From: an uncultured bacterium
GTDB lineage: Bacteria > Actinomycetota > Coriobacteriia > Coriobacteriales > Eggerthellaceae
Assembly: GCA_905215325.1 (NCBI GenBank)
Contig: CAJMPP010000049.1
Span: forward strand, 1-8,368
Reading direction: 5' to 3'
Length of the DNA: 8,368 nt
Shown: in pieces, positions 1 through 7,319 of the stretch
How the letters are laid out: every line of letters starts with the position of its first letter
Position numbering within the stretch: position 1 is the first letter of the stretch
Notes under the pieces: generated by a model
The model's database searches: none
Told to the model about the DNA's origin: nothing
The model's input: the letters and a program-made list of their open reading frames with translations, nothing else
Position numbers and translations under genes: made by a program

Positions 1-32
1 CAACCGATGGCGGCTCGATCCGCATTCCACGC
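1..32. other. Window edge downstream of the last gene, no assignable feature
   Basis: Thirty-two bases follow the stop of the large protein. No hairpin with T-run is visible. On the minus strand an ATG at 25 opens an eight-codon frame (MRIEPPSV) to the edge, which could be the beginning of a further operon gene, but it is too short to judge. Confidence 0.2.
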
Positions 33-2624
33 CTACGAAACCCAAATGCCCTCGTATCTTGGCATGGCCCATCCAAGATATGCCGTCATGGAACACGTCA
101 CCTTCAGCTTCGGCGCCGGCGGCTGGGATGCCGAAGCATCGGCATAGGCGCCGACAACGCCGACCGCCTCCCTTGCGCGCCCCTCAGCCTCGTACCACAC
201 GCTGGGACGCCGCGAAAACGACAGCACCTCCCCGTAGGCTACCTCTTGCGCAGACGGCAGCATGGATTCGCCGTCCACCTCGGTCTCAAGCTGCTTATCG
301 GCAAAGCACCGCCGCTCCGAGAACAATTCCCGCGTCATGTCCGTCAACGCATAGCGGACCTCGGCGATGTTGCGCCCGAACAGGTCCAACGTTGCGCCCT
401 GCACCACCGTCCCATCCGCAAACGGAACGGTGCACGCGGCATCGGCGAACCACCCCTCCACCTTCTCGCACCCGGGTTTCAAGGCGATAACGCGTGCGTC
501 AGGGGAGGCGCTGTACGATGACGACTCCTCGACGCGTTCGGACCAGCAAGGCTCTCGTTCCCCATCCACGAAATAACGCACCGTGGTGAAGGGGTTCACC
601 ACTTGCAAAGGCTTTGAAACGGCGCACCCCAGATACGCGGCGTGCAGGTACACGGTGGTCGCGCGCACGATGCACGCCAGCCGCTTTCCCGCCAAGTGCT
701 CGCCGACCTGAAGCGTCCGCCCCGCTTCCTCAAAGAGCCCCGCTGGCACGATTCGGGCGCTTACGCCATAAAGCGGCATCCCGCCGCAAGACGCCTCCTG
801 CCCATCCTGGGCCCAATCCGACCAACCCCCGTCCTTCCCGCACACGCGATAACGCACATGGAGACGCGAAGCGGCATCCCCGCTGAGCTTTATGCTGAGA
901 CCCTGCGCCTCGGCTCCCTCTTGCGAGGCATCGCGCCACACTCCGGACGAGGCGATTCGCGCGACAAGCCCCGGCCCGCCCCCTTCGATCGACAGGCGCA
1001 AAGCGTGCAAAGCCCCGACACGCCCATGCGTTCCCACCACGTTCGCCGCCGGTTGCGCATCAAGCCATAAACGGCCACCGTCGAGAGAGACGCATGCGCA
1101 GCCCATGATCTCGGGAACCTCGGAGATTGCTTCCCCCTGACCATCATCGGCAAACCACGTATATTCGTAGCGAATGCCTTTCGCATCGGTCGATGCGCCT
1201 CCAGGCCTAAACGTGCTCGGAGGGTCGGGAACGCCGATCGAAGCGCCCACGGCAACCGTCGAGCCGTCTGCGACTCCCTCAAGGTCGAACAGGCCGCCGT
1301 CCTCTGTACCGAAACGAGCGTCTTCGAGATGCCACATATGCGATTCGTTGCCCCACTCCCCATCGGCATAGCCGTTCGAATGGAACTGCACGCGCGCGCC
1401 GTTTTCCTGCGAGGCCCCCACGCGATCTAGCGCCATGCCGGAGCAATCGTTGAAGAGCCATTGGCACGACCCTCGCCCATGCACCCACACCGCCTGCGCG
1501 CGATCGGCCCCCGCGCGACGCTGAAGCTCCGCCGCACTTGCGTCGAAACGCGGCCCGCCGCCGGCCTGGCCCAAGGAGAGCGATCCGTCGCCGGCGCAAA
1601 CGGGCACGAAGCGAAACGTTCCAGCAAAGCGCTCGTCCTCATGCGCCACCGCTACCCAATGGCGCCTCGTCGAGGACGCAGGGGCGAACACGCCGCATCC
1701 CTGGCCGGCGCGGGGCCCGTCGACGCCCAACTGCAACGACGGAACCGTCGCCGGGGAGATGACGAGCACGCGGCCAGCCCATTGCGCCTCGCTTGCGATG
1801 CCCACCCGTTTCGCTCGCTGCTTGACCCACTTCGTGGAAAAGCCGATAGGGGGATCGTCGGCCCGCTGGTAATACCAGTCCTTCCCATAGTAGTAATAGT
1901 TCCAAAACCAAGACCTCAGCTGAAACCCGTGCATCGCATCGCGCTCGGTACGCCGGATCCACACCGAGTAATCCGAGCCGGGATATTCGCGGTAATCGGT
2001 CCACACATGGCAACCGTCTCTATGGATGCCCGCTCCGGCCTCGTTGTCGATGACGACGACCTTCGATCCCTCTTCCACGCCCCCCTTGGGCGCGCCGTCG
2101 ACGGTATGGAACAGGGTGAAGCGCGTATCGTCTCCCGAATCCGTGTGCCACAAGTTATACGAGGCGTTCAGCTCGTTATAGCTTCCGCATGCTATCTCGA
2201 GCTTGCCCCTCATGTGGTAATACAGCTCCGTCGTGAAATCGCATGCCATGGTGATCTTGGTGGCCACCCTGATGAACTGCCGCGAGGAGATATCCCATTC
2301 GACCCAAGGCGTCTTCGCCGATACCTGCAAACCTGTGTACATATTCCCCGCCTGTTCGGCGCCTGCCCCCGCTTGCACCGAACCGATCTCGCTCCAAAAC
2401 CTGCTGGCATAACGCGCGCCATATCCGCGGAAGATCAAGGACCCGTCCCACCAAGGTTCATCGGCAAACGCCATTCGGGGGTTGTACATAATCAGTCCAA
2501 CAGCAACCGCCCCTAAACCAAACACGAAACCACGGCGCGTGAGCACACGCCCATCCCCCATTGCCGCGTTGCCTGATACAGGAATGCGGCGACGCATCGC
2601 GGCCTTATGCCTCTGCCTCACCAT
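33..2624 (-). CDS. Large Tat-exported multidomain surface/secreted protein (trefoil, ChW-like and InlB-like modules)
   Basis: An 863-residue protein, function unknown. Residues 1-54 form a long twin-arginine signal: TRRGFVF (29-35, Arg30-Arg31), a hydrophobic core, and a likely cleavage after AFA (54). Residues 55-280 are an unrecognised, Trp/Tyr-rich domain. Residues 283-436 look like a ricin-type beta-trefoil with three subrepeats, each ending near a Trp (RRHW, QAVW, SHMW), best seen in GMALDRVGASQENGARVQ. Residues 506-628 hold two or three degenerate ChW-like repeats, clearest in LHVRYRVCGKDGGWSDWAQD. A possible Ig-like stretch follows (632-677), then an InlB-repeat-like segment (680-752: VRYFVDG...GWFADAACTVPFADGTVV) and an unassigned C-terminus. 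No LPxTG or C-terminal membrane helix is seen, so it is probably released or held non-covalently. The ATG at 2624 is chosen because AAGGAGG lies nine bases upstream; longer starts at 2654 (ATG) and 2678 (GTG) exist. It lies 40 bases after tadC. Confidence 0.85.
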   Translation of the reverse strand: MVRQRHKAAMRRRIPVSGNAAMGDGRVLTRRGFVFGLGAVAVGLIMYNPRMAFADEPWWDGSLIFRGYGARYASRFWSEIGSVQAGAGAEQAGNMYTGLQVSAKTPWVEWDISSRQFIRVATKITMACDFTTELYYHMRGKLEIACGSYNELNASYNLWHTDSGDDTRFTLFHTVDGAPKGGVEEGSKVVVIDNEAGAGIHRDGCHVWTDYREYPGSDYSVWIRRTERDAMHGFQLRSWFWNYYYYGKDWYYQRADDPPIGFSTKWVKQRAKRVGIASEAQWAGRVLVISPATVPSLQLGVDGPRAGQGCGVFAPASSTRRHWVAVAHEDERFAGTFRFVPVCAGDGSLSLGQAGGGPRFDASAAELQRRAGADRAQAVWVHGRGSCQWLFNDCSGMALDRVGASQENGARVQFHSNGYADGEWGNESHMWHLEDARFGTEDGGLFDLEGVADGSTVAVGASIGVPDPPSTFRPGGASTDAKGIRYEYTWFADDGQGEAISEVPEIMGCACVSLDGGRLWLDAQPAANVVGTHGRVGALHALRLSIEGGGPGLVARIASSGVWRDASQEGAEAQGLSIKLSGDAASRLHVRYRVCGKDGGWSDWAQDGQEASCGGMPLYGVSARIVPAGLFEEAGRTLQVGEHLAGKRLACIVRATTVYLHAAYLGCAVSKPLQVVNPFTTVRYFVDGEREPCWSERVEESSSYSASPDARVIALKPGCEKVEGWFADAACTVPFADGTVVQGATLDLFGRNIAEVRYALTDMTRELFSERRCFADKQLETEVDGESMLPSAQEVAYGEVLSFSRRPSVWYEAEGRAREAVGVVGAYADASASQPPAPKLKVTCSMTAYLGWAMPRYEGIWVS

Positions 2625-2633
2625 CGCCCCGTC

Positions 2634-2640
2634 CCTCCTT
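2634..2640 (-). promoter_or_regulatory. Ribosome binding site for the large Tat-exported protein
   Basis: AAGGAGG nine bases before the ATG at 2624. It is the strongest site among the three possible starts; the ATG at 2654 has only GAGG, and the GTG at 2678 directly abuts an AGGAG. Confidence 0.7.
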
Positions 2641-2664
2641 CCTGCGGCGCCCATCGAAACGACC

Positions 2665-3588
2665 TCAAGCCAGCCCACCTCCTAGAAACGCCAGCAGATC
2701 GACCACCGTGGGAACGAGCACCAGCAACGTGGTAGGCGGCAAAAAGCAAACGGACAGCACCACATCGAGCTTCGTCGGCATCTTCCTGATACGTTCGAGC
2801 GCCGCCGCCTGTGCGCGCGAACGGGCAAGCGCGGCTTGATTGGCAAGCCCCTGCGCCACCGATGCGCCCTGCTCTATGGCCTGAGTAAGCTGAGCGGCGA
2901 ACGCAGTGACCTCCTGGCTTGCGCAGCGCTGCGCAAGATTGGAAAGCGCCTTCGCACGGGAATGCCCCAACAAGTTGACCTCTTGGTCCACCAGGAGGAA
3001 CTCATCGGCAAGCGGGCCGCTCAAGCTCTCGGCGACTTGACGAAAGCACTGTTCCACCGGAGATCCGGCGGCTATCGCCACGCCAAGCAGCTCCATGGCG
3101 TCGGGCAATCCGGCATCGATGGCGGCGCGGCGCGCTTGGCGCTTCGATCGCAGATACAGCTGCAAGCCTCCGCAACCTGCAAGCCCTGCTCCGCAAACGA
3201 CGAAAACGAAGACCGCCGGCGTCGCACGAAACGCGATGCACGCCGCAACGGCGATGACCACGCAGCCCGAAACCGCAGCAAAGCACACGCAACGCCAGGT
3301 TTCGGGCTCCAAAGCGATGCCCGCACATCGAAGCCGTTCCCTTGACCGCTCCCGCTCCCTCATCGAAAGCGGGGCGAAGCCCGCAAGCGCCTTCACAGCA
3401 CGCGACCACAAGCGAGCCGCACTCGCATGAGCCCGATCCCTCGACGAGCCGCCGGCCTGATCGGATCTTGCCAACGCCGGCATAAGCCCACGCGCTTTCA
3501 CCCCGGCCCAAGCGTTGAGCGCCTCGTAAACAGCCAATCCCGCAGCAACCGCCAGCAGGCATATCGCGCAAAACGTCAGACCTTGCAT
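2665..3588 (-). CDS. tadC: TadC inner-membrane platform protein
   Basis: A 307-residue membrane protein, a paralogue of TadB with the same F-domain plan. Hydrophobic segments lie at about residues 2-22, 99-119, 124-144 and 276-303. The F domain (about 155-285) contains the TadC-type LPDAMELLGVAIAAGSPVEQ and RSRAQAAALERIRKMPTKLD. The latter precedes the final helix with CFLPPTTLLVLVP, as expected for this family. The length is normal. The ATG at 3588 has GGGGG six bases upstream and lies 29 bases after the tadB stop, the longest clean gap between the tad genes here. Between the first helix and the F domain is a charged stretch (residues 40-90) with an Arg/Glu-rich piece MRERERSRERLR. Likely dimerises with TadB in the membrane. 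Confidence 0.92.
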   Translation of the reverse strand: MQGLTFCAICLLAVAAGLAVYEALNAWAGVKARGLMPALARSDQAGGSSRDRAHASAARLWSRAVKALAGFAPLSMRERERSRERLRCAGIALEPETWRCVCFAAVSGCVVIAVAACIAFRATPAVFVFVVCGAGLAGCGGLQLYLRSKRQARRAAIDAGLPDAMELLGVAIAAGSPVEQCFRQVAESLSGPLADEFLLVDQEVNLLGHSRAKALSNLAQRCASQEVTAFAAQLTQAIEQGASVAQGLANQAALARSRAQAAALERIRKMPTKLDVVLSVCFLPPTTLLVLVPTVVDLLAFLGGGLA

Positions 3589-3604
3589 GCGTCACCCCCT
3601 AACC

Positions 3605-3618
3605 GGCGCGAGCGCGCC
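3605..3618 (-). repeat. Short GC-only inverted repeat between tadB and tadC
   Basis: GGCGCGAGCGCGCC is a perfect inverted repeat (six bases per arm around AG). In the transcript it can form a five-pair hairpin with a four-base loop. It starts at the last base of the tadB stop codon and is followed by the tadC ribosome site. There is no T-run after it, so it is not a normal terminator. In DNA of this GC content it could be chance. Confidence 0.35.
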
Positions 3619-4535
3619 TAATACGAGAACCTTGTGATTCGACGGCACGCCGCAATACCCGCCACCTCCATGAGCGCAGCTCCCGCAAGCACGGCCCACC
3701 CCAGCGGGTTTTCCCTATAGAACAGGGAAAACGCCGGGTTTGTGACGAACATGAACGCGAAGATCGCAGGCATGGCGCACGCCACCACCACCGTGGCCAT
3801 GCGTGTTCCCGCAAGTTCGCTGCGCAGTTCCTGCTGCATGAGGGCACGGCCCTGGGCGTGCTCCGCGATCAGGTCGAGAACCATGCCCATCGATCCGCCG
3901 AAACGCTGCTGGATGCGCATGGCCGACGCCAACGCCGCGACATCGGCGTCGCCTGTGCTCTGAGCCATGCGGGCAAGAGCCTGCACCAACGGCATGCCAT
4001 AGGAAACGCGCGCGAGCACCGCCATCAGCTCCGTGCGCAGCGGCTCCGGAGCATGGTCGGCCGAGACCCGTAACGCGCGCTCAAGGGTCAGCGAGCTTTT
4101 CACGCTGGCCGACAGCTGAGGAACAAGCCGCACGAACTGCCGGGAAAGCAGCTCGCGCCGTTTTGCCCGCGCGCGCAGCACGTACAGCGCCGCAGCGATG
4201 GCAACCAGCCCCACGCCCGACATCGCACCGAGCGGGCCGCTTATCCGCATGCCGAAGAATGCCGCGAACGCGCCCACGGTGCCCAAGCACAGCGCCCATG
4301 AAACCGGAGATGCCTCGATACCCGCATCGCGCAGCATCCTGCCAAGCGGTCCCTCGGCATCCGCCTTCGCCGACTCGGCATCGCGCTTGCCCAGTTCGTA
4401 CAACGCCCGGTCCGACGCTCGGGCATCGCTGTCCTCGGCCCTTTGCCGCAGCCTCAAGGACAAGGCGGTGCACGCCACCGCCGCTGCCGCCAAAAGCACG
4501 CCGAAGGCAAGCGCCCCGGAGAAGAATCCCTTCAT
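3618..4535 (-). CDS. tadB: TadB inner-membrane platform protein
   Basis: A 305-residue polytopic membrane protein with a type II secretion F domain (PF00482). An N-terminal helix (about residues 6-26) is followed by a charged cytoplasmic stretch and two helices (about 78-120). The cytoplasmic helical F domain (about 134-260) includes FVRLVPQLSASVKSSLTLERAL, GMPLVQALARMAQSTGDADV and the RFGGSMGMVLDLIAE block, with the F/G-G-S/N-L-like motif of TadB as GGSMGMVL. Two C-terminal helices follow (about 245-265 and 278-295). With TadC it forms the platform that couples CpaF ATP turnover to filament assembly. Two starts are possible: the ATG at 4541 lies only three bases after AGGAGG, while the ATG at 4535 lies nine bases after it. 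The second is taken here, and the difference is two residues. The gene follows the cpaF stop directly. Confidence 0.92.
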   Translation of the reverse strand: MKGFFSGALAFGVLLAAAAVACTALSLRLRQRAEDSDARASDRALYELGKRDAESAKADAEGPLGRMLRDAGIEASPVSWALCLGTVGAFAAFFGMRISGPLGAMSGVGLVAIAAALYVLRARAKRRELLSRQFVRLVPQLSASVKSSLTLERALRVSADHAPEPLRTELMAVLARVSYGMPLVQALARMAQSTGDADVAALASAMRIQQRFGGSMGMVLDLIAEHAQGRALMQQELRSELAGTRMATVVVACAMPAIFAFMFVTNPAFSLFYRENPLGWAVLAGAALMEVAGIAACRRITRFSY

Positions 4536-4544
4536 AGCCATCGC

Positions 4545-4550
4545 CCTCCT
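4545..4550 (-). promoter_or_regulatory. Ribosome binding site for tadB
   Basis: AGGAGG or GGAGGG overlapping the cpaF stop codon. It is nine bases from the ATG at 4535 and only three from the ATG at 4541, which favours the shorter product. Confidence 0.65.
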
Positions 4551-5868
4551 ACGACCCGAAAAACCAAGATGGATCGAACCTCACCCCTGCCGCGAGCATG
4601 CGCTGCTTGATGCGCTGCGGCTGGACGCCGCACGCGCGCCAAGCTCCCGTGATGCGGCCGAACGCGTCCATCCCGCGCGACTCGAACCGAAACAGCTCGG
4701 CGCGAGGGATGACCGTCGCTCCCTCGGGCATCTGATCGACCGCCACGATGCTGGTGACGCGGCGCCCTCCATCGCGCATGCGCTCCACATGGACGATCAA
4801 ACCCCCCGCAAGAGACTCCGCGATCTGTTGCACGATGACGTCACGGCCTAGATCGGCGTTGGCGTAACCCACCATGGTGCGCAAGCGGCTCAGCGCGTTT
4901 CCCGGGTCGTTGGCGTGAACGGTGGTCATCGAGCCAGGATGGTCGGTCTGCATCGCCTGCAGCATCTCGTAAGCCTCCGCCCCGCGACATTCGCCGACGA
5001 TGATGCGATCGGGGCGCCGGCGCAGCGAGAGCGCCACCAACTCGCGCATGCCGACGGCCCCTTCGCCTTCGGTGTTCGCCTCCCGCGTTTGCATCCGTTC
5101 GACATGCGCGGCGCGCAACCGCAGCTCGGGCGTGTCTTCAATGGTCAAGACGCGTTCGTCGTCGGGAATGAACCCGGAAAGCGCGCCGAGCATCGTCGTC
5201 TTTCCGGAACCGGTGCCTCCGGATATGATCACAGGGCACCGAGCGCGCACCGCCGAGCCTAAAAACTCCGCCATCACGGGGCTGAGGGCGCCTCGCGCCG
5301 TCAAATCCTCGATGCTCATGACGTCATCGCCGAACAGGCGAAGGTTAAGCGCGGGGCCGTCCGGGGCAAGCGGCGGCACGATGTAAGTCGCTCGCGCTTT
5401 GCCGCCCGGCAGCATGGCGCAGCCCATGGCATGCGCCTCGTCGCAGCGCATGCCCGCCTGCTCGGCGATCTTGTCGATGATGCGTCGGAGATGGTCGGCA
5501 TCGTCGAACCGAACGTACGGGCACGGCTCCAATCGCCCTGCGCGCTCCACGAACACATGCGGCTCCAAAAACCTTGCAACCCCGGCATCCATCGCCACGC
5601 CGCCGCCGTTGACGATGATCTCGGTGATCCCGGGGTCCTCCAACAACCCTTGCAAAGGGCCGTAGCGAAGGAAATCGTCGCCGACCGAACGGCACAAGCG
5701 GGCGACGTCGGGCTCTGCAAGACCCAGGTTCCACGCCCGCACGGCCTCTTGCACAAGCAACTGGATGGCCGATTCCACCTCCATGGGATCGAAATCCCCC
5801 TGCAACCTTGTCGCAAGGCCTTCGCGAACCGCCCGCTTCAGGGCAAGCTCGGTCCCCCTATCCATCAT
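4549..5868 (-). CDS. cpaF: CpaF/TadA secretion ATPase of the Tad pilus
   Basis: A 439-residue hexameric-type ATPase of the type II/IV secretion family (PF00437), expected in the cytoplasm under the TadB/TadC platform, where it powers filament assembly. Visible motifs: N-terminal DPGITEIIVNGGG (about 78-90); PPLAPDGPALNLRLF (165-179); Walker A GGTGSGKTT (217-225); Asp box LTIEDTPEL (241-249); REANTEGEG (262-270); Walker B region RRPDRIIVGECRG (284-296); and His box GSMTTVHAN (312-320). All catalytic elements are intact and the length is normal for the family. The usual Arg-Arg in the IRRF motif is LRLF here. The ATG at 5868 overlaps the cpaB stop by 11 bases. The best ribosome site, GGGAGG at 5880-5885, is 11 bases away, so translation probably depends on coupling to cpaB. 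No TadZ/CpaE gene separates it from cpaB. Confidence 0.96.
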   Translation of the reverse strand: MMDRGTELALKRAVREGLATRLQGDFDPMEVESAIQLLVQEAVRAWNLGLAEPDVARLCRSVGDDFLRYGPLQGLLEDPGITEIIVNGGGVAMDAGVARFLEPHVFVERAGRLEPCPYVRFDDADHLRRIIDKIAEQAGMRCDEAHAMGCAMLPGGKARATYIVPPLAPDGPALNLRLFGDDVMSIEDLTARGALSPVMAEFLGSAVRARCPVIISGGTGSGKTTMLGALSGFIPDDERVLTIEDTPELRLRAAHVERMQTREANTEGEGAVGMRELVALSLRRRPDRIIVGECRGAEAYEMLQAMQTDHPGSMTTVHANDPGNALSRLRTMVGYANADLGRDVIVQQIAESLAGGLIVHVERMRDGGRRVTSIVAVDQMPEGATVIPRAELFRFESRGMDAFGRITGAWRACGVQPQRIKQRMLAAGVRFDPSWFFGS

Positions 5869-6715
5869 GCTCGACCATACCTCCCGACAACATGCCGCCC
5901 GCGACGAGCTGGACGCTGATGGTGCCCGATGCCTGCGCGCAGCGGACGGCGTCCGCCTGCTCCGGCGTCAACTCCAACGTGATGGCGCTGTACGCCGCGC
6001 CTTCGCCGGCGCCGTCGCCGCCCACCGACATCACCCGCGCCGAAGCGCAAAGCTCGTCCAAGCTGACCGCACCGCCGGCGGCCTCGGTGACGCACACCAC
6101 GCGAACCTCGTCGAACGGCTGGACCTGCCCGGCCACGCCCGTCTCGTCGTTGACCGACAGAGACACCGCCCCCAGGCCCGCGGCAAGCGGCGCGGCCAAC
6201 CTGCCATCCGCCGCGCTTCCGGCGATCATCTGAGGAGATAGCTGCGTGTTCGCCGGTATGGACACCAACGCCCGGGCGCCCGCCACGCCACCCGCGCCGT
6301 CAAGGGCGTCGGCGCCGAGCGCATCATCTTGGCGGAAAGCCTGGGGGACCTCCACAAGCTGCACCGCATCCGCGCTGAACGGATCGCCGGCGGCGACGTC
6401 GCGCGTGGTGACGACCACGCTGCGAGCGCCCTTCGTCGCTTGGTCGACCGCCGCATGGGATGATCCGGCCTGCCATAACCCATACCCTACCGCCACGACC
6501 GCAACGGCCACCGCTGCCGCGGTCACCGCCGACATCTGCTTGAAACGCGCAGCTGCGGAATCCATCGATCGGGCAGCGTCGGCGATCGGACGCTGCTCGC
6601 CCTCGTCCGCCTGCCCGGCCGCCCTTCCATACGCCGTCCCCGAACGCCCGCCGGAGCGCAACCGCCCCGATAGCGTCTGCCGCGAGACGCGCCCCGTGTT
6701 CCTTCCGACCGACAT
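5858..6715 (-). CDS. cpaB: CpaB/RcpC-family Flp pilus assembly protein with SAF domain
   Basis: A 285-residue protein. Residues 1-60 are hydrophilic, rich in Arg, Gly and Ser, and predicted cytoplasmic. One membrane helix follows (about 62-82, AVTAAAVAVAVVAVGYGL). Next is a SAF-type domain (about 99-164), with the typical VVVTTRDVAAGDPFSADAVQ start and the ALVSIPANTQLSPQMI end. The C-terminal half has the RcpC/CpaB features SLSVNDETGVAGQVQPFDEVRVV and LELTPEQADAVRCAQASGTI. In Gram-negative bacteria this family works in the periplasm with the secretin. Here no secretin is seen, so it probably acts at the outer face of the membrane or in the wall. The ATG at 6715 is chosen over a GTG at 6739 because GGGGG lies six bases upstream. 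The gene starts 16 bases after the TadG-like stop. The N-terminal extension is longer than in most CpaB proteins. Confidence 0.88.
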   Translation of the reverse strand: MSVGRNTGRVSRQTLSGRLRSGGRSGTAYGRAAGQADEGEQRPIADAARSMDSAAARFKQMSAVTAAAVAVAVVAVGYGLWQAGSSHAAVDQATKGARSVVVTTRDVAAGDPFSADAVQLVEVPQAFRQDDALGADALDGAGGVAGARALVSIPANTQLSPQMIAGSAADGRLAAPLAAGLGAVSLSVNDETGVAGQVQPFDEVRVVCVTEAAGGAVSLDELCASARVMSVGGDGAGEGAAYSAITLELTPEQADAVRCAQASGTISVQLVAGGMLSGGMVEHDG

Positions 6716-6721
6716 GGTCGT

Positions 6722-6726
6722 CCCCC
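6722..6726 (-). promoter_or_regulatory. Ribosome binding site that sets the cpaB start
   Basis: GGGGG (context GAAAGGGGGACG) six bases before the ATG at 6715. The longer GTG start at 6739 lies upstream of it and would overlap the TadG-like stop. Confidence 0.65.
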
Positions 6727-6731
6727 TTTCG

Positions 6732-7319
6732 CTATCCACCTAAACGGGCCTGAGCCTCCTCGGCTATCTCCCGAGGGAACCCCTCAAGCGCGCTTATCGC
6801 CGAGAACCGACCCTGACCTGCACCGCAGCCATCGCCGAAACGATACACGCCGCATATGCGGGCATCGGGTCGCCAAACTTGCTGCGCCGCATACGGACGC
6901 GCGCTGAACACCCGGCTCGAAGCAACCTTCGCATCGGGAGCGGAGCTTACGGCAAATGGAAGGGCTTTCGCCTCCTCCACCTGCATGCCCACCACCCAGA
7001 TCCGCTCGCTTTCGGCGACGGCCCGAGCGGGCGCCTCGTAGAACCACACGCTTACCGCCCCTTCCACCCCTTGCGCCCTGACTTGACCCACGATCAGATC
7101 GGCAAGGACGGCGCCTGCATCGTCGCTGTATTTCGCGGAGGCGGCTTGACCGGCATCCATGCACGCCGACCTGGCGGCATCCAATGCCTGCTCTTGGCGG
7201 GCCTTTGCGCCGTAGAGCACGGCGCAATCCGCCAAAAAGCCGAGCGTCATCACCAACACCAGGCACAACGCCACAGCAAGCGGGGCCACGTTTCCCCTCT
7301 CCCCTCGATATCGGCTCAT
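6732..7319 (-). CDS. Short TadG-like membrane protein
   Basis: A 195-residue protein that begins MSRYRGERGNVAPLAVAL and carries one hydrophobic helix at about residues 11-33. It then reads DCAVLYGAKARQEQALDAA, which matches the N-terminal 'TadE/TadG-like' module (PF13400 type), where a Leu/Val-rich helix is followed by DxA...Y..ar.q.q.AaDAAA. Full TadG proteins are usually about 400 residues or more and end in a von Willebrand A-like domain; this one has no room for that, and only a roughly 160-residue extracytoplasmic part with no recognisable domain. The start is secure: GGAGGTGA lies seven bases upstream and ATGA overlaps the previous stop. Three small single-helix proteins in a row (two TadE-like, one TadG-like) are normal for Tad loci. 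Role as pseudopilin or assembly factor is inferred. Confidence 0.75.
   Translation of the reverse strand: MSRYRGERGNVAPLAVALCLVLVMTLGFLADCAVLYGAKARQEQALDAARSACMDAGQAASAKYSDDAGAVLADLIVGQVRAQGVEGAVSVWFYEAPARAVAESERIWVVGMQVEEAKALPFAVSSAPDAKVASSRVFSARPYAAQQVWRPDARICGVYRFGDGCGAGQGRFSAISALEGFPREIAEEAQARLGG

Noticed and set aside
33..140. C-terminus of the large protein considered for a sortase signal
   Set aside because: There is no LPxTG-like motif, hydrophobic helix or positive tail; the protein ends YEGIWVS.
890..1369. A 159-codon minus-strand frame inside the large protein gene
   Set aside because: It is an alternative frame of the same strand with no recognisable features, inside a continuous longer coding sequence.
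1461..2516. A 351-codon open frame on the plus strand, opposite the large exported protein
   Set aside because: It is rich in Arg, His, Pro and Ala with no domain or membrane pattern, which is typical of antisense frames in GC-rich DNA. The minus-strand frame has a signal peptide, domains and a good ribosome site.
3605..3618. The GC hairpin after tadB considered as a transcription terminator
   Set aside because: There is no T-run, the stem is short, and tadC with its ribosome site follows at once, so read-through is expected.
4198..4851. A 217-codon plus-strand frame across the tadB/cpaF junction
   Set aside because: It lies entirely opposite well-identified tadB and cpaF and encodes low-complexity Ala/Arg/Pro/Ser sequence.
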